This document shows positions 1 through 9,256 of a stretch of 51,095 nucleotides of DNA, piece after piece. This DNA comes from Xenoacremonium recifei (Eukaryota > Ascomycota > Sordariomycetes > Hypocreales > Nectriaceae). Each line of letters begins with the position of its first letter. Position 1 is the first letter of the stretch. A program made the translations under genes and the position numbers. The stretch is taken from NCBI GenBank assembly GCA_012184525.1, contig WOFQ01000102.1, forward strand, positions 1 through 51,095, written 5' to 3'. The notes below the pieces were generated by a model, which worked only from the letters and a program-made list of their open reading frames with translations, did not search any database and was not told the origin of the DNA.

Positions 1-63
1 CGACCCCACCCCCGCCGCGGGCTGCGGGGGGGGGGAGGGGGGGGCTCGGCGATGGCGCCCACA

Positions 64-92
<29 letters not shown>
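1..92. other. Low-complexity, low-quality window end
   Basis: This stretch is almost only C and G, with a run of about 30 C between 63 and 92. It interrupts the gene that starts at 396 on the minus strand. A matching G-run lies at the other end of the window. The simplest reading is an unreliable contig end, so no feature is called inside it. Confidence 0.7.
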
Positions 93-94
<2 letters not shown>

Positions 95-116
95 TATCAA
101 TGTCTGGGAGACATAC

Positions 117-396
117 TCAGCCCGAAGAAGCTCGAGCGGCTGCTGTTGTTGCCCAGGCCAAAGAACCCGCTGCGCGACTTCTCATGGTGCGACGACGAGT
201 GGTGGTGCTTCTCGCCGCCGCCGAAGATGCTGCCGGCGATGGAGCGGCCAGACGACTTGCGACGGCTGCGCGAGCTCGAGCGCGAGCGCGAGCGGTGCTT
301 CTTGTGGCTGCTGTGGCGGGAGCGCGAGGAGTTGCGGCGGTGGGAGGAGCGCGAGACGACGGAGATGCCGTCGTTCCAGGGGTCGAGGAAGCCCAT
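117..396 (-). CDS. Ser/Arg/His-rich protein, first exon only (3'-partial)
   Basis: The minus-strand frame opens at ATG 396 with MGFLDPWNDGISVVSRSSHR and continues into a dense Ser/Arg/His region, then short FFGL motifs. The frame would stop just after 117, but a canonical fungal donor (GTATGT, 116-111) lies exactly there, so I read this as exon 1, cut off by the C-run at the window end. I recall a widespread uncharacterised ascomycete family with this N-terminus, an RS-like linker and a membrane-spanning C-terminus. That is memory, not something the window shows. An in-frame TTG at 414 is an unlikely start. Function unknown. Confidence 0.6.
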
Positions 397-1133
397 GATG
401 AGGGTGAGGGTCAATTGGCGATGCTGGAGGAAGGCTTCACGATGGGATTCTTAGCTTCAGCTGCACGCAATTGAGACTTGTCCCGCGGATGCAAGTAATC
501 GTTAGGTGGGCGGGTGGGTGACGGTTCGTAGGCTCTCTCACTCTCTCATATCTTTTGCTCACCGCCCGCCGTTAATTCGAGTGGCTGGAGGGGTCTCCTC
601 CACTATCTCCATCCCGCCCCCCCGCTGATCCCGCGCGCCCCCCGCTAGGGATTTAGGGGGCTTTATCGCGGCAGCCAGTGGAAGCCACGCGTTGGGGCGG
701 CTGAGACACTGGCTGAGGCAGCCCTGGCGTGTTCTGAACGTCTGGCCCCTGCATGTTGCCGTATTGAGTGGATGCAGGGAGAAAAAGGCAGGGTCCTGTT
801 CGTCTGCTTTGCACGTGTGTGTGTGTGTGTGTGTGCTCGGGTATCTATCGCGAGCTTTAGATCTGAGCACGGAGTGTTGGCTAGAAGCAGGAGGGGATTG
901 TCTTAAGAGCACGTCCTCATCTTGAATAAATGCAAATACTTCCCCTGAACAAATACTGCCTGCACAGTATTTATGCTCGACTTACGTACTTATGGAGGGA
1001 TACCTCGTTCAGCCGCATCAACTAAACCAGCCCCTCCAAACCTCCACCCGCCCGAGGGCTAGGGCAGACCATCACTCACATCGTACGTTCACTTCTTAAC
1101 CAGATTCTGTCTGCCCGAATTCCCATCAATAAA
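397..1133. other. Intergenic, no gene seen
   Basis: Upstream region of the partial SR-rich gene, up to the tRNA. It holds a GT dinucleotide run at 815-834. Open frames here are short and show no recognisable protein or splice structure. Confidence 0.6.
815..834. repeat. (GT)10 microsatellite
   Basis: Ten uninterrupted GT units in intergenic DNA, about 420 bp upstream of the SR-rich gene start and 300 bp upstream of the initiator tRNA. A likely length-polymorphic locus with no evident function. Confidence 0.9.
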
Positions 1134-1205
1134 AGCAATTTGGCGCAGTGGAAGCGCGCCGGGCTCATAACCCGGAGGTCGCACGATCGAAACGTGCAAT
1201 TGCTA
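1134..1205 (+). tRNA. Initiator tRNA-Met (CAT)
   Basis: A 72-nt cloverleaf folds fully. The acceptor stem pairs 1134-1140 (AGCAATT) with 1198-1204 (AATTGCT). The D-stem is GCGC/GCGC, the anticodon stem CCGGG/CCCGG with loop CTCATAA (CAT at 1166-1168), and the T-stem GCACG/CGTGC. It is the initiator rather than the elongator because it shows eukaryotic initiator marks: an A1:U72 first pair, three consecutive G:C pairs next to the anticodon loop, and the T-loop ATCGAAA (A54 and A60) instead of TTCRANT. There is no intron. The CCA end is not encoded, as expected. Its role is to carry the first methionine to the 40S subunit with eIF2. Confidence 0.95.
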
Positions 1206-2696
1206 AGAAGCTTTCATTTTTGGGGTTCTCTGCGGCAGTTCCCGTGCAATGGTTCACAGCCTCTTGCACTTCCAGTTTTTTTTTTTTCTCTCTCAACTCT
1301 ACTTTCTGCCCTGAACTGTATGCATCTCTATCTCCTCTTTCCGTAGTAGTAATCTTAGAGAGCCCTTGAAATTTGTAGTATTTTTGGTTTTCGACATGAG
1401 AGTGGCTATGTCTGGATGTCATGCCTGAGGTTGTGACTCTGCCCCGAGCTGTTGCACATTGTCTAGAGGTATCCGATAAAGGTCCAATACGAAACGCGCA
1501 TCTGCGCAAATGAGAGAAAGACAAAACATGGGATACATGAGGGCAATTATTTTAACATATGAGATTATTGGCTCATGACCAAATTGAGGAAAACATGATA
1601 TTGGATCTCTGGTCGAATTGGATATCAATGTCGCTGAAGAACCTACCCTAGAAGAGCGCCTAGCCAATGGCGGTGCATGAGCGACGTTCTCCGATATTGC
1701 AGACGACGAGAGAAATATCATGGAACGTCGTCATGAACACGTGGTAGCACGCCGTCTTCTTCTATTGTTGTGTAAAGTTCTATGAGGGATGTGGCTTGTC
1801 CTGGTCAAAATGATGTCTCTTGTTTAAGTTCGCGTTCTTCGTGGATAAAAGGCTGCTCTTGGAGAGTGTTCTAGACCGACACGCTACGCTCAACTTCATC
1901 TCGGATATCGAAGGGGAACGCAATGCAGAGATATCACTGGACCATGATAGACAATGGCATTGATTTGTCGTTTGTCGGGTTGATCCATTTTCGTCAAACA
2001 TAGGCTTTGTGACGAGGTGCCATGCGCTCTACGCTGTTGACATCTGCGTCTTCCCGAAAAGTGGATGGGTGCTTCACCGAACGCCTGCTGCCAACGGACG
2101 GGGCTGGCTGGTGAGCAAGTGACCGAATCCCAAGGCTTGTGTCACAAACAAACACAAACATAACAGCCTGAGGCTCGTTAATGACGGTCTCGAGGTGACT
2201 CATTCGCCACCGCGTCGCGCGTGTGCTGTGCTGCGTTGTGCTTCATGCCCTGTCGACGAGGATAAGCCCCCATGACAAGCCTCCTTTCACCGACAATTAC
2301 GAATAACACTCAAGTTGAAAACCGAAATCACTTCCAGGTTTTTTTTTTTAAGGCACATTCTCGAGTTTCTTGCCTTTCCTGCCTTTCTGTTTGCGGCGCC
2401 CAAGAAACCATTTACGCGAGTACAAGACGCCTGCTCCGGCACGAGGCCGCTTTCCCCACTCCCGTCACCTTTTCCCAGCAGGCAGCCCAATTTGGACCTG
2501 ACTTGAGAATTCGTCCTTCAACTCACCTTTGTTTTCCCCCTCCATCCTCCAAACTTCCATCCTCACAACAACGCGCGCAGCACCGCGACTGTACAATAGC
2601 ACGCGTTCCCCCTCAATCCTTGCGCTCCTGCACATCAACGCTTTGGCGAGCATACAAACTCACTCTTCCCTACCCCCCTCACACCTGTACAGTACA
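1206..2696. other. Intergenic, with possible decayed coding remnants
   Basis: About 1.5 kb between the tRNA and RPB9. Three plus-strand stretches read like protein but sit in different phases and end in stops: 1421-1513, 1597-1680 and 1826-1963. No continuous splice model joins them and I recognise no family. They could be a gene relic or chance. The last part (about 2270-2696) is the pyrimidine-rich promoter and leader of RPB9. Confidence 0.3.
1217..1221 (+). terminator. RNA polymerase III T-run terminator
   Basis: Five T residues lie 11 nt after the tRNA body, a usual Pol III stop. A much longer T-run near 1277-1288 could act as a backup. Confidence 0.6.
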
Positions 2697-3350
2697 ATGG
2701 CGTCTCCTCAGTCTAGCGTCAACTACGACGGCACTTCTGCCCCCAAGAAGCACGAGCAGATCACGTTCCGTTTCTGCTCCGAGTGCTCCAACATGCTCTA
2801 CCCCAAGGAGGACGAGGACGCACACAAGCTCCAGTTCACTTGCCGCACTTGCCAATACACGGAGGAGGCTCAGTCTACCTGCGTCTTCCGCAACGACCTC
2901 AACACCTCTGCCGGCGAGACCGCAGGTGTCACCCAGGATGTTGGATCTGATCCTACGGTTAGTGGTGCCCTCGCTCATAACAACAAACCTATTCTTCCCG
3001 CCTACATCTGCCTTTGCTGCGGAACCCACATCACCTGCATCGTTTGCTCTAAGCCCTACGATCGCGACAACGCCGACACCTTCACCGATGTGCACACGAT
3101 GCACCCCGACGATTACGAGGACTTTCTCCCGTGTCTCCCCGATCTCGACGAGAACGACAAGGACGGATATCCCGTCTGGCTCGCCGGATACGAAGACATG
3201 ATGGACCTCGACGAGGACGACGACCGCGAGTACGACGATAGCAACGTTTCCGATAGCGGCGACAGCCTTGCGAGTACTGAAAGCGAGTTCGCCAACCGCG
3301 AGATCGCCGAAGTCATCGCCGAAGTCATCGTCGAAGTCACCTCTACCTAG
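2697..3350 (+). CDS. Putative RPB9 isoform with alternative acidic C-terminus (intron 1 read-through)
   Basis: If the GTTAGT donor at 2958 is not used, the RPB9 frame runs on for 130 residues to a TAG at 3348-3350, giving 217 aa. The product keeps the first RPB9 zinc ribbon and loses the second. The new tail has a Cys/His cluster (C105, C107, C108, H111, C114, C117), then a strongly Asp/Glu-rich stretch, and ends in a threefold repeat (AEVIAEVIVEVT). Codons after the donor strongly favour C or G at the third position, like real exons nearby and unlike the other introns here. I infer a genuine alternative terminal exon. A separate gene is unlikely, since no ATG precedes the Cys cluster inside the intron. 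I recognise no known domain in the tail. Confidence 0.55.
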   Translation: MASPQSSVNYDGTSAPKKHEQITFRFCSECSNMLYPKEDEDAHKLQFTCRTCQYTEEAQSTCVFRNDLNTSAGETAGVTQDVGSDPTVSGALAHNNKPILPAYICLCCGTHITCIVCSKPYDRDNADTFTDVHTMHPDDYEDFLPCLPDLDENDKDGYPVWLAGYEDMMDLDEDDDREYDDSNVSDSGDSLASTESEFANREIAEVIAEVIVEVTST

Positions 3351-3859
3351 TTTGACCTGCCGCCGAACGGTCCCCACAGCGAGCGACCACGATTCACGAC
3401 AGACACGACGAGCATGAGTTACGACTTCGGAACTGGGCAGCGTTCTTTCTCGCACCATTACACCAATTTTGTTTTGTTTTTTGTCACCTTTGCAGCACGG
3501 GGGTCATTTCTGCAGCGTGCAGTTGGCAGCTGGCAGCGAGTGGTCAAGTGACAGCTTGAGTGAGCAGCGGGTTTGCTAATGCTGCCCACATGATTCCTGC
3601 GGAACACTGTTTGCACTGGCTTCCAGACACCGCTGGCTGACACTGTTTTTCTCTCGACGCAGCTACCGCGATCCAACAAAACGTGCCCCAACTGCCAACA
3701 CGACGAAGCTGTCTTCTTCCAATCGCAGCAGCGATCACAAGAGACTGGCATGGTAAGTTGAGAAAAGATAGATGCATCGCATCGCTAAGTTCATGCCGCT
3801 GACCTGATGTCAAGAAACTGTTCTACGTGTGCTGCGAATGCGGCCACATTTTCACTTGA
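2697..3859 (+). CDS. RPB9: RNA polymerase II subunit RPB9 (three exons)
   Basis: Exons 2697-2957, 3663-3752 and 3815-3859 give a 131-aa product, close to the usual RPB9 size. Residues 24-52 form the N-terminal zinc ribbon (C27, C30, C49, C52; FRFCSECSNMLYPKED). Exons 2-3 give the second, TFIIS-like ribbon (C95, C98, C123, C126), ending in LFYVCCECGHIFT. RPB9 sits in the Pol II lobe/jaw and acts in start-site selection, elongation and transcript cleavage. Intron 2 is standard (GTAAGT...AAG, 62 nt). Intron 1 is 705 nt with donor GTTAGT at 2958 and acceptor CAG ending at 3662, and has a CTGAC branch-like site near 3638. That length is unusual for these genes, and the intron is itself open in frame (see the next entry). 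The ATG at 2697 is the first one giving the family N-terminus; the frame stays open upstream but that part looks like leader. Confidence 0.93.
3306..3341 (+). repeat. Three 12-bp coding repeats
   Basis: Two exact copies of GCCGAAGTCATC (3306-3317, 3318-3329) and one variant (3330-3341) encode AEVI-AEVI-VEVT just before the stop of the read-through RPB9 frame. The period is a multiple of three, so the frame is kept, which fits a translated repeat. Confidence 0.85.
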
Positions 3860-4349
3860 GCAGATACCCCTTGTTTCTGTTTTCGACATGAATCTTTGAC
3901 TTTTCGGCTATTCCAGCTTTGGCGCAGGGGAGGGGGGAATGCACTGAAGAAGGATCTTCTCACGAAACGGCGTTTTAAGGACATCAAAGCATTGCGCTGG
4001 CATATGCTTTCTTCATTCATGTATAATAGGAATGCGACGTGTGATATCATACGTCCTAGATTTCACATAAAAGACATGATCATTTCAACACATCGCAAGA
4101 GGAAAAGTACCTCTTGTTTGATCTTCCCATCTTCACTGTGACATGTTGTAGTTTGCTCAAGTATCATTTCCACATCCATAGTTTTAGTAGTAGAAAGGTG
4201 TGTTCTATTGCCACAATTCAACGCCGCGCCTATGCTTGAATATTTATAGTTGTTGTTGTACAGTATCCCACTCGTACACGATCCCACCACCGCCCATATA
4301 TCACAAGTTCACACATCATGCCTCCTCCATCACCTCCAACATGCCTGTC
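3860..4349. other. Intergenic between convergent RPB9 and uL14m genes
   Basis: AT-richer 3' flanking DNA of two convergent genes. I see no gene, repeat or RNA here. Confidence 0.6.
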
Positions 4350-4923
4350 TCATGCCTGCATGGGCGCCATGGATAGAATCTTGCTCCACTTCTTGCGCTT
4401 CAGCTCAGCACCCACGGCTCCGTTGATACGTGAGCCGACGGGGTCACCGGCCTTGTTGAGGAGGACGCAGGCGTTGTCATCGAAGCGCACGACGGAGCCG
4501 TCGCGGCGCTGGGTCGGGTACTTGGTGCGGACGACGACGGCGTGGCGGATGTCACCGCGCTTGACCTTGTTGGCAGCGGAGATGCCGGCCATGCCACCGG
4601 AGGAGGAGCCTCGTTGCTCTTGGACGACGACGACGATGCGGTCACCTGCGGGATGTTAGCGCGGTGTTCATGGTTGGTGTCGTGAAGCGGAGGAGGAGAT
4701 CGAAGGGATATGAGGCATGGTGTATATGATGGGATTTATGAATCGATCGAAAGGTGAGATTGGAGATCGTACCGATTCGGGCGTGTCTCTTCTGGCCGAC
4801 GACCAGAGCGCACTCGACGAGAGCAGCACCGGAGTTGTCGATGCAGTTAAGCATCGTCTGCGGGAAACATGGTTAGTGCCTTCTAAACAAATAGACACAT
4901 AGACGTACCTTTAATTGAATCAT
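4350..4923 (-). CDS. MRPL38: Mitochondrial large-subunit ribosomal protein uL14m
   Basis: Three exons on the minus strand: 4923-4909 (MIQLK), 4857-4773 and 4645-4350, giving 131 aa. The joined protein reads through the typical uL14 core: MIQLKTMLNCIDNSGAA, then VVGQKRHARIGDRIVVVV, a Gly/Ser turn, KVKRGDIRHAVVVRTK and the FDDNACVLLN block. Its length fits the bacterial/mitochondrial L14 family rather than cytosolic uL14. It would bind 21S rRNA on the subunit interface of the mitoribosome. Donors are GTACGT and GTACGA; acceptors are CAG. The five-codon first exon is unusual but gives the expected N-terminus. A cytosolic paralogue is unlikely because the sequence is bacterial-like. Confidence 0.92.
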
Positions 4924-5711
4924 TTTGAGCCTCTTGCCGCGCGTTGGGGGACCTGGCGCAGCTCAATTGTTCCGATCGTCGTCCACTCTAAGCGGTATCA
5001 CGACTGCATCAACGGCGTTGAAGTTTTCGAGCGATGCGGGTCACGTGCATCCTGGCTGAGCCACTAATGGGGTTGAGGCTGAGTAAGAAGTGAGCCAGGC
5101 CAGGCCAGGCCAGACCAGGCCAGCCAATCCACCCGTCGCCGGGCCAGCCAGTTTTGCCCTGGAATGCGACAAAGCCGGCCCTCCACCGCAAATCGCACGC
5201 CCGGTCCCCCCTAATCCATGGCCTTGCAAGGTAATGGCCGCCGCCCCGGAGCCAACCCAACGATGTCATCTCGCACTGGCTTTCTCTCCTTCACCGTCGC
5301 AAGACTGAGGCGCTGAGGCTGTTTTCCTTGCTGTTCCTTTGCACGCTCTCTCTCGTCCCCTGTCAGACTCTATCTCTCTCTTTCGACCTCTCGCACCACA
5401 GCGGGGACGGCCTCCCAAGACTATGACGTTGCGACATTGAATCAACCCCCGGTGCGCATTTGCTTTGTTGGGCGGTTCGCCTATTGTGTCGACCCTCGAC
5501 TCGGGGCGAAGCTTAGATTGCTCTCAGAACGACATTTCTCACTTTTGGATATTTCCTATTGTTCCCTATTGTCGAGTCTCTAGGGGGAGGGGGATTCTCG
5601 GCCCACATATTATACGCTCATTCAGCTTGGATTGCGATCGATTGATTCTGCCGACGACATCGTGAGCGCCTGTTGGATTCCCAGGCCGTTTGGAGACAGT
5701 AATCTGGAATC
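4924..5711. other. Divergent promoter region, uL14m / SET9
   Basis: Shared upstream region of two divergent genes. It contains a run of CCAGG units at about 5096-5125 followed directly by CCAAT, and CT-rich tracts near 5341-5400 typical of fungal promoters. No gene is seen. Confidence 0.5.
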
Positions 5712-7786
5712 ATGTCGAGGGCAAAGAGCGCCGGCGGCAAGAAGCAGCCTCTGACCTTGGCGCAATTGGCGACGTACGACGACATCTTGACCGATGCTTT
5801 GGTCGACCATGTGAGTGCTTTGCGACCTGCAAAGTGGCCTTCTGAGATGGCTCTAACCCGCTTGCCCAGGTCTTCTACTGGACGAACATCCCCAAGAACA
5901 AGTCGACGTACCACCCGTCTCGAGGAGTGCGAGAGGAGGACATCACCAAGATCCTGCAGGATGAAGTGGTGCTGAACAAGGACCTGGAGGCCGCGGAGAA
6001 GAAGTTGCTGGCAACGGACGGTCTGCGGAGGTTCCTCAATGGGTTGAAGACGGACAAGGAGAAGGACGACTTCCGACGACACCTACGACGCTATCTGCAA
6101 ATTTACCTGCCTGACTGCCCCTGGGAGGTCAATTCGACAAACCGATATACGATTGTGTCGCATGAGGCATGCATCACCGCCCGGCGGCACATTAAGCGGA
6201 ACGAGTCAGTCAAGTATTTGTCCGGCATTCAAGTCAACATCACTCCCGAGGAGGAAAAGGAGATCGCTGTGCGGAAGAAGGACTTCAGCATTGTGGTCAG
6301 CTCTCGCAACAAGTGTACCAGCTTGTTCATGGGTCCGGCTCGGTTCGCGAACCATGACTGTGATGCAAATGCCAAGCTCATGACAACGAGCCAGGCCGGC
6401 ATAGAGATCATCGCTACTCGTCCCATCGAGCCCGGGGACGAGATCACGGTGACTTACGGCGAGAATTACTTTGGCGAGGACAATTGCGAGTGTCTCTGCA
6501 AGACGTGCGAGGACCACCTGCGCAATGGGTGGGAGCCTGAGGAGGGACAGGTCGTTGTGAAGAGGAGTATCGAAGAGGAGAAGCAGGACGGATACTCACT
6601 CCGTCGACGACGGCGAGAGGACAGCCTTGGTGGCTCATCCAGAACCTCTTCCGTGAACCCCGACATCCGACCACGAGTTTACAAGCGGCCACGGAGTTCT
6701 AGGTTCAGCCTGGCTCGCGATTCTTCCGTCGCCGACTCTCCAGCTCCCGAAGCTGCGCCTAGAGGGCGAAAGCGATCCCACGATGACGGGCTTGCCACTC
6801 CACCCGTGACGCCCGCCAAGAAGGTCAAGCGGGAGCTTATAGACCTGGCCAAGGAGCGATCCTCTTCTCCTGGTAGTTCCGTTGGCGGAAGCGGCTCTTC
6901 CACTACTGGAGACGTTGCGGAAACCGATATAACCTCACCAGAGAAAGAGACTCCTGAGCCAACAGCTCAACCATCCATGAAAGAGGGGGCGAAACTGGAA
7001 TCGAGCATTCAGCCTCCCCTTGAAGCGATCCTGCATGCTGTGCCGCTCTCTCCGCAAAGCTCTCAGGACGCTAATTCTCCGAAGAAGACGGACTCTCTTG
7101 CGCTCCCACCTACTTCGGATCGCATGAAGCAAATGTCCATTACCGCCATTTTGAATGCTCCGACCGACTCAGAGCCCGAACCGGTAGCTCCTGTCACTGT
7201 CAGTATTGAGACGGTTGAGCCGAGTCAAGCCATGGACGAGCCCGCGGCCGAGGAACAGCCCCGGAAGCGAAGAAAGTACCAGCGCCGCATATTCATCAAG
7301 CATGCCACGCCCCCTGCTCGACAGCGCCAGCCCGGCGATTATCTTCTCACGCCGCTGCTGCTCGCTGAGCCGGAGATGGCCTGGATCCAGTGCACCAACT
7401 GCAGTACTTTCTTCGTACAACAGAACGCCTACTACACCAAGGCGAATTGCCCGCGGTGCGAGCGCCACTCAAAGCTCTACGGCTACATCTGGCCCAAGAC
7501 CGACAAAGAAGGGCCCCGCGACAAGGAGAAGCGCGTGCTTGACCACCGGCTTATCCACCGGTTCCTGGACCCGGATGACGAGCGCCGCATCCGTAGACGC
7601 AAGAGCGCCCTGGGCAAAACAGAGACCGAGGAGCCGGAGGTAGAGGAGCCCGTGCGAGGGCGTCGGCTGAAGAGGAGTAACAGCAGCGCGGCTGCAACTC
7701 CGCAGCGAGACGATGACGAAGATGCCTCTGGGCTGCGCCGGAGCGGCAGGGTGAGGAGGGTCAGCAGTCGGCTCTTTGAGTCGTAG
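5712..7786 (+). CDS. SET9: Histone H4 lysine-20 methyltransferase (Suv4-20/SET9 type)
   Basis: Exon 1 is 5712-5810 and exon 2 is 5870-7786 (intron GTGAGT...CAG, 59 nt), giving 671 aa. Residues 1-33 (LTLAQLATYDDILTDALVDH) are the family N-terminus. A helical region leads to the SET domain at roughly 105-245, with the AdoMet/substrate motif GPARFANHDCDANAKL, then GDEITVTYGENYFG and the post-SET cysteines in NCECLCKTC. A long disordered Ser/Pro/Lys-rich middle follows. Near residues 525-560 there is a second Cys cluster (CTNC...CPRCERH) with a YGYIWPKTDKEGP block, which I recall from fungal SET9 C-termini. It methylates H4K20 in the nucleus. The protein ends in basic, nuclear-localisation-like stretches. 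Confidence 0.93.
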
Positions 7787-8406
7787 GACCAGGGCGGCGG
7801 TGCGTATAGGCGTCAGGGGGCTGTATACTACAAGGACCACCGATTTGCTTTTGAGTAGCGCTTTGCTTGCTTGTTAATTGAACTTGTAGGATAGATGCGG
7901 CTTGGGCACGCATATGAGTTTCAGGAATGGGACTTGCCCAGCAATCAATATCATACCAACCAAATTCTCTGAGCATTTGTGAATCTACTCTCCTGTTTTG
8001 GAATGTTGGGCCGGAGTCATTTCACTTTTAAAGAAGTCTCCGAACGAATTAAACTGTGAGAGCACCACTTTGTCATGGCGGTGCTGACAGGTGATGTGGC
8101 GAAGCAGGAGGGGTGAACGCGAGGTCTTACTCAGCGCTTGATGAAGCTGGTTTCCCCGTCGGTGATTTTTATTATTTGTGAAGGGTGATAATAGGCTGGT
8201 TCGGACATATCTGTGGATTTGGCTGAGGTTGATGAGGAGGAGCAGAATTCTTGGAGAAAATGCCCGAGCAGTAGGATCATTCTACGCCTGGCTATTTATA
8301 CCTGATAGCTCCCACATATAATAAGCGTGGAGGAAGCCGACCATAGTTGAAGCTGGACATGTCACTTTTTAGACTGGCGTCAGTTAAATCAGCACAAAAA
8401 ATCGCC
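7787..8406. other. Intergenic, no gene seen
   Basis: 3' flank of SET9 and 5' flank of the small gene at 8407. No open frame of note, repeat or RNA was recognised. Confidence 0.55.
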
Positions 8407-8661
8407 ATGGCTCCTGAACCCTCTACGACGTCCTGGACGCAAAGCGTTATCAGCGTCATCACCAAGCCGTTCTCGGGGGCTTCTCCAGTGCCCACTCAAG
8501 TAAGTGTCTAAAAGAGTTGAATAGAGAGGGGTGAAACTGATGAGAGGCAGGTTGAGAGTAAGGAGGAGGAGAGGCGGAAGGCAGAGCAGCGCAGCTCGGA
8601 TAATATGTTTGAGTTCTACGGGGCTCGACCGCCGCCTGGGAAGTATCTGGAGAGTTCCTAG
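8407..8661 (+). CDS. Small hypothetical protein, 67 aa, two exons
   Basis: Exon 1 (8407-8499) begins MAPEPSTTSWTQSVISVITK. A 51-nt intron follows (GTAAGT at 8500, CTGAT branch-like site, CAG ending at 8550). Exon 2 (8551-8661) gives a charged helix, then MFEFYGARPPPGKYLESS and TAG. Splicing is in phase and every intron signal is canonical, which is strong support for so short a gene. The Arg/Pro/Gly/Lys/Tyr tail resembles small conserved ascomycete proteins I have seen without a function. There is no signal peptide or membrane segment; it is probably cytosolic or nuclear. Neither exon is long enough to stand out as an open frame, so automated annotation may miss it. Confidence 0.75.
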
Positions 8662-9256
8662 GGATGCAAAGATGTTGCATTCAGGTTGGTGACTGTCTGG
8701 GATGCACCCATTGACGAGTCAATTGTTGTGTCGAGCTTGATATGCCCTTAGATATTTAATCGAAAGCAAGAGAATGGTAGTGTTAGGATTTCACCCGAAT
8801 CCTGGAGCAGATCATTTGTTGTTGTGACTGCTAGGGGCGCATACCCTGCTGACGGGTTCTTTATTGGAGGGGCTTGAAGAGCGCGGGGGAGCTCATGCAG
8901 GAGGGATTCACTTGAGTTAAAGCGGCATCGGGCCGCATAAAGAAGGTTACATACCGCAGAATATGCTGACATTCGAACGTTAAATTTTCAATTGGAAGAT
9001 CATCGTGACTTGAATGTACCGCTTCAGTTCCTTGAGCCTACTTACACCGAGGTTGAGCTTCGCCCTGATCCGGTCATCGGGGATGACTCAGCAGAGAGCT
9101 CTCATTAGCGCCGTTTTGGGGCTTGGGGTAGCTTGAAACGGCCGGGCAACGGGGGAAGCTCATCACAAGCTTCTGAATCACCACCACCAACTCTATCCCA
9201 GCATCTGACCGAATTCGCGGCTCCCAGACCGCTCGACCCGACCCCATCAGGCTTCA
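8662..9256. other. Intergenic, no gene seen
   Basis: Flank between the small gene and the aminopeptidase. GC-richer towards the aminopeptidase start. Nothing else recognised. Confidence 0.55.

Noticed and set aside
52..474. Plus-strand open frames of 140 and 102 codons over the first 480 bp
   Set aside because: They are antisense to the Ser/Arg/His-rich exon and consist of low-complexity Ala/Arg or Pro; the minus-strand frame has the better start, composition and donor site.
2679..3458. Minus-strand open frame of 259 codons across RPB9
   Set aside because: It mirrors the strong third-position C/G bias of the plus-strand frame. It is Val/Leu/Glu-rich with no domain, a typical shadow. Its length indirectly supports coding on the plus strand.
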